Part shown: positions 16,102 to 21,769 of the stretch, piece by piece
How positions within the stretch are numbered: position 1 is the stretch's first letter
How the letters are laid out: every line of letters begins with the position of its first letter
Assembly (NCBI GenBank): GCA_944363865.1
Contig: CALVVN010000004.1
Coordinates: 1 to 21,769 of the forward strand
Source: an uncultured Bacilli bacterium
GTDB lineage: Bacteria; Bacillota_I; Bacilli_A; RF39; UBA660
Reading direction: 5' to 3'
DNA: 21,769 nt
Made by a program: the position numbers and the translations under genes
Notes under the pieces: generated by a model
Database searches by the model: none
The model's input: the letters and a program-made list of their open reading frames with translations, nothing else
Told to the model about the DNA's origin: nothing

Positions 16102-16137
16102 TGTATCATAAATAATTAGACGATTATTTATGATACA
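16102..16137 (+). repeat. 15-bp perfect palindrome upstream of the transposase
   Basis: TGTATCATAAATAAT (16102-16116) and ATTATTTATGATACA (16123-16137) are exact complements around a 6-nt loop. It sits inside the left end of the element, 20 nt before the transposase ATG. Such subterminal hairpins often block outside transcription from reaching a transposase; that role is inferred here. Confidence 0.75.
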
Positions 16138-16157
16138 AAAAAATTAGTGTATCTGAA

Positions 16158-17399
16158 ATGAATTATAAAGAAAAATTAAAATGTAAAACTATCATTAAAA
16201 TAATTAATGGTAAACTAAACAAAAAGAAAGTTTCTATTATTATTGGTTGTTCTGAAAGAATAATTAATCAACTAATTAATATTTATAAAAAACTGGAAAA
16301 AAACGGTTTTATTCATAAATCTAAATTTAACATTCCAATTAATAAATTAGATTTAAAATTTAGAGAGAAAATTGTTAATCTTTATAAAGAAAAATATTAT
16401 GTCACTCACTTCAGAGAAAAATTAAAAGAACTGGAAAATATTAATATATCGTATGGAACTCTATATATCATTCTTTCTGAAAATGGTATTAAATCTCCTA
16501 AGGAAAACAGGAAACCAAAAAAACAAAATCTTCATCCTTTAAAAGAAAGAAAAAAATATTTTAGTGAATTAGTCTAAATAGACGCTTTTGTTCATTTATG
16601 GTTTGGTAATTTTAAAACTTATTTCCATACTGCCATTGATGTCGCTACCGACAATGTTTTAGGCGATTATTTTGATATTGGCGCAACTATAAAAAGATAT
16701 CATGAGATGACTTATCAAACTCTTACTAATTATGGTATTCCAATGACTTTTTTTCAGACAATAGAACTATTTTTGAATATTATTCAAAAAAATAGTTAAC
16801 ATTGAAAAAAGACACTTTTACTCAATTTAAAGCTACTTGTGATAAATTGGGTATTAAAATTATAACTACTTTTATCGCTCAAGCAAAAGGCAAAATAGAA
16901 AGACTTCTTGCCTCTTTTCGAAGTAGATTTGTTGCTAAATTAAGGTTAAATAATATTAATACAATTGAAAAAGCAAATGTGTTTGTATTACATCATTTGC
17001 TCGTATACAACAAACAATTTGCGCTTTTTATCGATTATAACAAATCTTTTATGAAAGAGCCTACCATCTAGCGAATTAATTAATCTATATCTATCAATTT
17101 TTACAAATAAAGTTGTTAATAATGGTTCAACAATTAAAAGTTTTTTTTGCTATCCACAATTAAATTATCAACGTATTAATTTAATTCCTAAAAAAAGTTA
17201 TTTTTATTGGATCCTTTGATTATAAATACTATATTCGTTACAAAGATAAATTCTATATTACTTTTAAATTAATTCTTGAACAGCATATTGTCCGAGAACA
17301 AAAAAAGAAAAGAATGTTTACAGACCACACCCTTTTAAAACCGTTTCATATCAAAGGTATATTAATAAACATAATTATAAGAAAAAAATTAATTCTTAG
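16158..17399 (+). pseudogene. IS1202/ISNCY-type DDE transposase, broken
   Basis: From ATG 16158 the frame gives a helix-turn-helix domain (KKKVSIIIGCSERIINQLI) and NIPINKLDLKFREKIVNLYK, and reaches a TAA at 16575-16577 where the family has the V-Q-I-D-A motif. Reading on gives IDAFVHLWFGNFKTYFHTAI, with the first catalytic Asp. A slip in a T-run near 16750 moves the frame to SDNRTIFEY (second Asp). After another stop, KKDTFTQFKATCDKLGIKI and QAKGKIERLL supply the third acidic residue. A further frame change near 17066 leads to SSELINLYLSIFTNKVVNNG. The final frame ends with HPFKTVSYQRYINKHNYKKK and TAG at 17397-17399. All domains are present in order, but several stops and frameshifts make it inactive. 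Confidence 0.8.
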
Positions 17400-17425
17400 T
17401 TTGAAAATTTTCGCTTGATAGTAAC

Positions 17426-17594
17426 GTCATATATTGTTTAAGTTTTTCCTTTTTTACTAGAAATGACTGTTTAAACGATAAAAAATAGAAATATTATGTT
17501 ATTTAGTATATACACCAACTTTAGATTGACATTTCGAAAAATTTATAAAATTTTACTTAACTCAAATATATTGATATTGTTAATTTTATAATTA
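17426..17594. other. Intergenic stretch between the dead IS and the ligase terminator
   Basis: No gene is seen. The 3' part contains CCAACTTTAGATTGACATTT at 17515-17534, which resembles the IS21 terminal repeat at 159-179 with about two changes; it may be the scar of another IS21-type end or chance. Confidence 0.35.
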
Positions 17595-17620
17595 TAAAAA
17601 AAGACTTATTAAATAAATCT
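17595..17620 (-). terminator. Terminator of the acyl-CoA-ligase-like gene
   Basis: On the minus strand AGATTTATT (from 17612-17620) pairs with AATAAGTCT (from 17602-17610), including one G-U pair. A T-run from 17602 down to 17595 follows. The stem overlaps the stop codon. Confidence 0.65.
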
Positions 17621-19402
17621 TCTTTTAGGTCTATGTTTTAAAGTAATTTCATCAGTAGATAAGTTATATTCTAAAGTTCCATCTTCAAATATTCTTTTTA
17701 ATGTTACAAAATCAGGTTTAACACCATTTGTATAAGGTAATTCTTTTACAAAGAAGTATTGTAATGCAACATCTCTTTCTGGCAAGTTTTCTAAATTCAT
17801 TTTTCTTAATTCTTCTTCTATTTGTCTTAAACTTTTTTCATTATCTTTATTAAGTTTAACAAAAGCACTAGGTATTTCTCCATTCTCAAAGTCTTCTACA
17901 GGTAATCCTATTACCATTACTTCATTAACCGAATCATGTGTTGCTATTACTTCTTCTATATTACTAGGAAAAACATTATGCCCATCTGGTCTAATAATAC
18001 TTCTTTTCTTCCTTCCTACTATTTTTAAAAGTCCATCTTTATTTATAACAGCATAGTCTCCAGTATCAACCCATTCAATACCTTTTTCATCTTCTTTTAA
18101 TGCATCTACTTCTTCATTAGAGTAACCACTCATTATTGTAGGTCCAGCACATTGTAGACTTCCTTGTTCATTATACGATAGTTCATTTCCATCATCATCT
18201 ACAACTTTCATATTACATTTAGGTAAAGGTATTCCAACATAACCTTCTTCATGACATCTATCAAACCAATTATATGCAAAAGCACTTGCAAGTTCTGTCA
18301 TACCATAACCTAATTGTATTGTTGCACTTGATCCGTGGCTTCTTAAAAATCTATTTACCTTTCTTTCACTACTTAAAGTCATAGGTGCTCCACCCGCGAT
18401 TGCACTATGAAGATGTGATAAATCAGCATCTTTTAATTTCTCACTTTCTGGTAAATGTTCATAAAACTTAGGAACACCACACATATGATTAGGTCTATAT
18501 TTTAGTAATAAATCATCTAACATATCTTCTTTAAATCCAGGAACTAACACAACTTCCATACCTCTAGACATAGAAGTAATTGTTCCACACACAAGACCAT
18601 AACTTAAAAACATTGGCATAATATTTAAGAAAGTATCTCCTACCCTAAGTCTTTCCAAACAATTACCTTGTAAATGTATCTGAGCATTAATAGCACCTGC
18701 ACTCATCATCGCCGCTTTTTGCACACCAGTTGTACCACCAGTATACTCTAAAACAGCAAGTCTATTTGGGTCATAATCTTTTTCAATAGGTTTAAGCCCT
18801 TGTTTTTTACCATTTTCAATAAAAGTTTTATAAGTCATAAACTTTCCATTCTTAGGCATAACTGGTTTAGGACTTTTAAGTAATTCAATTATGTCCTTTG
18901 CTTCTTTGGCAATATTAAGTCCAAAAGGCAAACTATCATTAGCAGATAACCTTAATACAGGTATATCAAATTCTTCCAATAATGGCTTTAATTTAGGATA
19001 GGCCATATCAATAGCCGCGATTAATTTTGTATCTGTATTTACAATATATTTTTTTATACTATTCAAATCTACCCTAGGATCAACCAAATTAGCAACTGCA
19101 CCAAGTTCAGTAGTAGCATAAAATAAATATTCACTTTCTAATAATGTAGGTGTTAAAAAAGTTATTACATCACCTTTACCAATTCCTTGAGCCATTAAGG
19201 CATATATACATTCATACACTTTTTCAAAATATTCTCCATATGTAATTTTTCTACCATAATAATTACGCGCTACTAAATTAATTCTATTTTCATTTAATTT
19301 CATAATTGATGAAAAAATACTTTGATTAGGTATTTCAACATTTAATTGTCTTTTAGAATAATATTTTTCCCATATTCTTTCTTCTGACGGTTTTAAAGAC
19401 AT
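17609..19402 (-). CDS. Class I adenylate-forming (AMP-binding) acyl-CoA ligase-like enzyme
   Basis: The 597-residue ANL-superfamily protein has the motifs in order: YTGGTTGVQKA at 220-230 (phosphate loop), a YGMTELASAF motif, VDTGDYAVINKDGLLKIVGRKKR (adenylate-binding Asp and hinge), and LPYTNGVKPDF near the C-terminus, where Lys562 could be the catalytic lysine though the usual N-G-K order is G-V-K. These enzymes activate a carboxylate as acyl-AMP and pass it to CoA or another thiol. Length and layout suggest a fatty-acid-type CoA ligase. The long stretch before the phosphate loop (about residues 150-210) is ordinary for the family, and the substrate cannot be read. It is a single-gene unit with a good promoter, GGGGGAGG ribosome-binding site, terminator and upstream 21-bp tandem repeats. 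No lipid genes are adjacent. Confidence 0.85.
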   Translation of the reverse strand: MSLKPSEERIWEKYYSKRQLNVEIPNQSIFSSIMKLNENRINLVARNYYGRKITYGEYFEKVYECIYALMAQGIGKGDVITFLTPTLLESEYLFYATTELGAVANLVDPRVDLNSIKKYIVNTDTKLIAAIDMAYPKLKPLLEEFDIPVLRLSANDSLPFGLNIAKEAKDIIELLKSPKPVMPKNGKFMTYKTFIENGKKQGLKPIEKDYDPNRLAVLEYTGGTTGVQKAAMMSAGAINAQIHLQGNCLERLRVGDTFLNIMPMFLSYGLVCGTITSMSRGMEVVLVPGFKEDMLDDLLLKYRPNHMCGVPKFYEHLPESEKLKDADLSHLHSAIAGGAPMTLSSERKVNRFLRSHGSSATIQLGYGMTELASAFAYNWFDRCHEEGYVGIPLPKCNMKVVDDDGNELSYNEQGSLQCAGPTIMSGYSNEEVDALKEDEKGIEWVDTGDYAVINKDGLLKIVGRKKRSIIRPDGHNVFPSNIEEVIATHDSVNEVMVIGLPVEDFENGEIPSAFVKLNKDNEKSLRQIEEELRKMNLENLPERDVALQYFFVKELPYTNGVKPDFVTLKRIFEDGTLEYNLSTDEITLKHRPKRRFI

Positions 19403-19432
19403 ACTACCATTCCTCCCCCAAAAATTAATATT

Positions 19433-19461
19433 ATTTTAACATTCACATAAATAAAAGTCAA
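19433..19461 (-). promoter_or_regulatory. Promoter of the acyl-CoA-ligase-like gene
   Basis: On the minus strand TTGACT (19456-19461), a 17-nt spacer and TAAAAT (19433-19438), about 30 nt upstream of the start codon. Confidence 0.75.
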
Positions 19462-19465
19462 AGTA

Positions 19466-19507
19466 TTTTGTAAACACTAACTCATTTTTTGTAAACACTA
19501 ACTCATT
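19466..19507 (-). repeat. Two perfect 21-bp tandem repeats upstream of the ligase promoter
   Basis: Positions 19466-19486 and 19487-19507 are identical; the core is GTAAACACTAACTC. The repeat begins 4 bp beyond the -35 box. The period of 21 bp is two helical turns, so a protein bound at each copy would lie on the same face of DNA. This looks like a pair of activator or repressor sites; the regulator is unknown. Confidence 0.7.
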
Positions 19508-19905
19508 TTGTTTTAAAATATTTATTAAAAAAGATAAATTATTAATTAAAAAACAAATTTAGCGAGATTTGCTAAGATAATCATACTATGTAACAATGAT
19601 AACAATAACTTAATGATTTTACAGTTACTATATATCAAAATAAAAAATTATAAAATATAAAGCAAACATGAAATTACTACTTCATTCTAACGAAAAAATG
19701 CTCTAACTTATTTCTTAAAAATATTTTAGACTTTTCAATGATTTTTCCGTATTTATATACCTAATAAACTAGCAATTACTAAATTAAGTTTGTTTTTTTA
19801 TATCATTAAACAATTTTTTAGTTTTTATATACTTAATTTAATTTGCTTTCTTCAAAAAAAAGTATAACTACTAAAGTAAGTATAGTATTTTTTAATAATT
19901 TTAGT

Positions 19906-19924
19906 TATAATTGTACTAAGGAGG
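19906..19924 (+). promoter_or_regulatory. -10 box and ribosome-binding site of the gene at 19934
   Basis: TATAAT at 19906-19911 is followed by AAGGAGG at 19918-19924, so the transcript would start almost at the ribosome-binding site. No clear -35 box is seen. The ribosome-binding site is 9 nt before an ATC codon at 19934. Confidence 0.5.
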
Positions 19925-19933
19925 GAAAAAGAA

Positions 19934-20569
19934 ATCAAATTTCCAGGAGGAGAAGATCTTGAAAGTGCAGTTTATACACTTTTAGCAGCAAAAGCAAGAG
20001 GAGAACATGTTTATGGTGATTTTAATGGACATAAATTGCATTCTGATACCGTATCAATGGATTCTGCATTTATGGAAGTTATGGGATGCACTAAAGCACA
20101 ATATGAACAACAAATTAAAGAATGGCTTGAAAACTATGAAAAGCAAGAAAAAATTGCTAAGCAAAAAGCATTAGAAAACATTTCAAATTGGATTTCCAAA
20201 GGAAAAACTTTAATTTATCCTGAAAAATATGCAGAATGGGAAAAAACTGTTCAATCATACGCTGACGGTATATTTCATGGTTCTGAAATAGAACTTGCAT
20301 TGGAAATCATGGAAATTCTAAAAAATGGCGAAACAATAGAAGAAGTATTAAATATATTTGATGAACAGAAAATTTCCGGAATGGCTAAATCAATAGTAAT
20401 GAATATATTATATAATTTTTCAAGTAGAGGGCTCAAATTTATGGAAGCAACTGACTATGAAAAGACTTCTGCTGAAAACGAACAGTTAATCGAAGTTGAA
20501 AAAGAAGAAAATATACAACTTCCCCAAACTAATAATATAAAATTAAAAAAATATAGAAAACATATATAA
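19934..20569 (+). CDS. Unrecognised conserved-looking protein with ATC as apparent start
   Basis: The open frame runs from the region of 19934 to 20569. The clear ribosome-binding site points to ATC 19934, giving 211 residues that begin with I/M-K-F-P-G-G-E-D-L and AVYTLLAAKARGEHVYGDFN; the only ordinary start downstream is TTG 20036, which has no ribosome-binding site and would cut off that well-formed segment. The protein is soluble, with no signal peptide or membrane helix. A highly charged coiled-coil-like helix (about residues 62-90) is followed by NWISKGKTLIYPEKYAEW, a helical YADGIFHGSEIELALEIMEIL and a Glu/Lys-rich tail. I recognise no domain. Either ATC is used, as very rarely happens, or a former ATG was lost and the gene is dying. 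Mobile elements follow directly, so the gene may be accessory. Confidence 0.6.
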   Translation: MKFPGGEDLESAVYTLLAAKARGEHVYGDFNGHKLHSDTVSMDSAFMEVMGCTKAQYEQQIKEWLENYEKQEKIAKQKALENISNWISKGKTLIYPEKYAEWEKTVQSYADGIFHGSEIELALEIMEILKNGETIEEVLNIFDEQKISGMAKSIVMNILYNFSSRGLKFMEATDYEKTSAENEQLIEVEKEENIQLPQTNNIKLKKYRKHI

Positions 20570-20693
20570 AGCAAAAAACTACCCAATAGGTATATCCAGA
20601 CTGTTGACAAAGTAATTTTGTTAATAGTTTTTAATTTTTATAATTAATATGTAATGTTGCTTATATATTCCAAATTTTAAAACTTACAAATCT

Positions 20694-20744
20694 TACTTTT
20701 TTATATATTTTTAATACAATATTAATGGAATATATAAAAAAGTA
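20694..20744. repeat. 16-bp perfect inverted repeat in the IS1182 leader
   Basis: TACTTTTTTATATATT (20694-20709) and AATATATAAAAAAGTA (20729-20744) are exact complements around a 19-nt loop. It is not a normal terminator, because the 5' arm is T-rich and no T-run follows. A further TTATATATTCC near 20660 can also pair with GGAATATATAA in the right arm. Confidence 0.65.
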
Positions 20745-20768
20745 GCTAATGTATAAATAAAAATATTT

Positions 20769-20857
20769 AAAGTGAAATCTTAATAACTACAATGGAAGAG
20801 ATTGTTATAGAAAACAGTTTATTTCGTAAAATAGATAAATATATAAGATTTCACTTT
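20769..20857. repeat. 14-bp perfect inverted repeat flanking the transposase start
   Basis: AAAGTGAAATCTTA (20769-20782) and TAAGATTTCACTTT (20844-20857) are exact complements. They bracket the probable transposase start (ATG 20792), so the RNA could fold the start region into a long hairpin. Confidence 0.55.
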
Positions 20858-21632
20858 TATTTACGATGAAGTAAAAGAATTATATTGTGAGAATAACGGA
20901 AGACCAAGTATAGATCCAGCAGTGTTATTCAAGGATTAGATGGAATAAAATCCATGAGAAAAACATGCGAAAAAATTAAAGTTGGTGCAAAAAAGAGTCT
21001 GATTTGACTAATAGGTATGAAATAAAACAAGCCGGAAAAATACGGAATGTTAAATGATGTGTTTTTCATGGATTGAACGCACAAAAAAGAAAACGCCAAT
21101 AAAAATAAATACCAAGATAGATTAGTTGAACAAATAAAGAAAAGAAAATTAGATTTAGAAGAAGAAATTAACAAAGAACATATAATAATTTGAGAAAAGC
21201 CTCTTGAATTTAAGAATGAAATTGAAAAGAAACATATTAAGGTAAGTAAAACAGAGCCTGAAAGTAGGTATTATAATAGAGACAATAAAAAAAAAGGTTT
21301 TATGTATTTAGAGCAGGAACAGTAAATGGAAAATGTAATATACACGATTCAGTAGTTTATACTGAACAACTAGTATATCAAAAGAACAAATTAAATTTAA
21401 ATATTAATAAGGTATGTTAGATCCTGAATATGATATTTACAAAATAAAAAAATATTTTGAAGATAACGATATATTTTGCGTAATACAGCATAGAAGTTAA
21501 GGACAAGGAAAAACTTAAATAAGAAAATGGAAATTTGAATATATTCAAGAAGGAGATGCATATGTATGTCCAAAAATCGGAATAATTTTACCTTATAAAA
21601 ATATAGATAAAAATTATTTACATACTCTATAA
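20792..21632 (+). pseudogene. IS1182-family transposase, heavily decayed and cut off by the intron
   Basis: Pieces of the family appear in order through shifting frames: EEIVIENSLFRKIDKYI from 20792, FIYDEVKELYCENNGRPSID near 20853-20915, a DxTHKKENANKNKYQDR block near 21070-21120 (the catalytic D-S-T segment, with Ser replaced by TGA), LVEQIKKRKLDLEEEINKEH, then EFKNEIEKKHIKVSKTEPES, VNGKCNIHDSVVYTEQL, DPEYDIYKIKKYFEDNDIF, and KWKFEYIQEGDAYVCPKIGI with ILPYKNIDKN at the end. At least six stops and several frameshifts and a deletion (after LFKD) make it inactive. The match ends at the intron boundary near 21645; the rest of the transposase would lie beyond the intron. Confidence 0.75.
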
Positions 21633-21644
21633 TTTAATTATTCA

Positions 21645-21769
21645 ATCGAGTAGAGAAAACTTTTTACTAAAATAGTAAATACTTTTCCCTCTCACACCAC
21701 CGTACGTACCGTTCGGTATACGGCGGTTTAATTTGTAATAATATGTACTTTTAAGTAGTGGTCTAGTGA
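21645..21769 (-). mobile_element. 3' end of a group II intron (continues beyond the window)
   Basis: On the minus strand the sequence ends with the domain V and VI pattern of bacterial group II introns and a terminal GAT that fits the 3' splice-site consensus R-A-Y at 21645. The familiar stretch GGTACGTACGGTGGTGTGAG is present. The reverse-transcriptase gene would be at higher coordinates, outside the window. It lies opposite to the IS1182-type transposase that it interrupts. Confidence 0.8.
21651..21726 (-). ncRNA. Group II intron domains V and VI
   Basis: Domain V (21697-21726): CCGCCGTA pairs with TACGGTGG (one G-U) below a 2-nt CG bulge, and TACCG/CGGTA caps the stem, which is the diagnostic two-helix shape; the first strand contains a CGC that could be the catalytic triad. 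Domain VI (about 21651-21691): GAGGGAAAAG and TTTTCTC form the base of a long AT-rich hairpin that should carry the branch-point A. The intron class is not assigned. Confidence 0.8.

Larger units (their letters stand above)
16071..17425 (+). mobile_element. Decayed IS1202/ISNCY-type insertion sequence
   Basis: A dead transposase (next entry) lies between inverted ends: TATCAAGCAAAAAATTTTC at 16076-16094 and its near-complement GAAAATTTTCGCTTGATA at 17403-17420, differing by one substitution and one A. Outside the ends, ATATGTTGTTTAAAGT (16055-16070) and ATATATTGTTTAAG (17429-17442) are similar direct repeats. IS1202-type elements make long (about 27-bp) target duplications, so this may be a worn duplication. 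The exact borders are uncertain by a few bases. Confidence 0.65.
19403..19933. other. Gene-poor region between divergent transcription units
   Basis: It holds the ligase promoter and tandem repeats at its left edge and the promoter of the unrecognised gene at its right edge. Between them (about 19510-19900) is AT-rich sequence without a convincing gene. One minus-strand frame near 19677-19760 reads YGKIIEKSKIFLRNKLEHFF before a stop, which could be a fragment of a decayed gene, but I cannot name it. Confidence 0.5.
20570..21645 (+). mobile_element. Decayed IS1182-family element, interrupted at its 3' side by a group II intron
   Basis: The stretch 20570-20790 has no gene; it contains TGTTGACA at about 20602-20609, a sequence often met at ends of this family, and a strong inverted repeat (separate entry). 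The transposase remnant follows and stops where the intron begins. The true left border is not certain. Confidence 0.55.

Noticed and set aside
19466..19507. CRISPR array
   Set aside because: The two 21-bp copies are directly adjacent with no spacer, and only two copies exist; the position next to a -35 box suits operators better.
19510..19905. A short gene in the gap upstream of the ATC-start protein
   Set aside because: Frames are short and frequently stopped on both strands, without ribosome-binding sites; only an unnamed fragment near 19677-19760 looks even partly coding.
20929..21174. Minus-strand frame with a hydrophobic translation
   Set aside because: It lies antisense to the IS1182-type transposase remnant, whose family blocks are readable on the plus strand.
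658..21645. Reassigned genetic code (TGA as Trp), as in mycoplasmas
   Set aside because: Functional genes are full length with TGG as Trp and several end in or overlap TGA as a stop; TGA inside frames occurs only in decayed transposases and not consistently at Trp positions.

Overview
The window is very AT-rich, uses the standard stop codons (full-length genes carry TGG for Trp and end at TAA/TAG/TGA), and encodes a Gram-positive division set: EzrA, FtsA, FtsZ and a SpoIIIE/FtsK translocase. With the paired M16 peptidases of the YmfF/YmfH kind, DeoD and a single-gene rpsD, this points to a low-GC Bacillota of the class Bacilli, probably an uncultured gut-type lineage near the RF39/Erysipelotrichales/Mollicutes branch. 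The lineage is inferred from gene content only.

Layout. (1) 1-620 is a graveyard of insertion sequences: the 3' end of an IS21-type istB with its repeat-bearing terminus, then a decayed IS30-type transposase. (2) 658-10401 is one tightly packed minus-strand block, read in the order ezrA, traX-like, spoIIIE/ftsK, deoD, inactive M16, active M16, membrane-anchored amidase. Most junctions overlap or nearly touch, and an internal promoter can be seen before spoIIIE. (3) 10520-11107 is a RelB/RelE-type toxin-antitoxin pair on the minus strand, with a consensus promoter and an overlapping palindrome. (4) 11229-12088 is rpsD on the plus strand with its own consensus promoter, a structured ~150-nt leader and two hairpins behind it. 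(5) 12135-12797 is a Fic-fold gene broken by an in-frame TAG at codon 10. (6) 12838-16052 on the minus strand holds two small pilin-like membrane proteins and then ftsA-ftsZ, each unit with a promoter and a terminator. (7) 16071-17425 is a dead IS1202/ISNCY-type element with inverted ends and a possible decayed target duplication. (8) 17595-19507 is an acyl-CoA-ligase-like ANL enzyme with a good promoter and two perfect 21-bp tandem repeats just upstream of it. (9) 19906-20569 is an unrecognised gene whose best start codon is ATC. (10) 20570-21769 is a decayed IS1182-type transposase, interrupted by the 3' end (domains V and VI) of an opposite-strand group II intron that runs off the window.

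The core genes form a cell-division and chromosome-segregation neighbourhood: FtsZ makes the ring, FtsA anchors it to the membrane, EzrA regulates it, and SpoIIIE/FtsK pumps trapped DNA across the septum. Mobile-element debris sits at both edges and in the gap after the ftsA/pilin-like unit. I found no convincing new multi-gene defence system. The most unusual items are the interrupted, His-less Fic gene, the ATC-start gene, the 21-bp operator-like repeats at the ligase, the twin pilin-like genes before ftsA, and the group II intron nested in a dead IS1182-type transposase.
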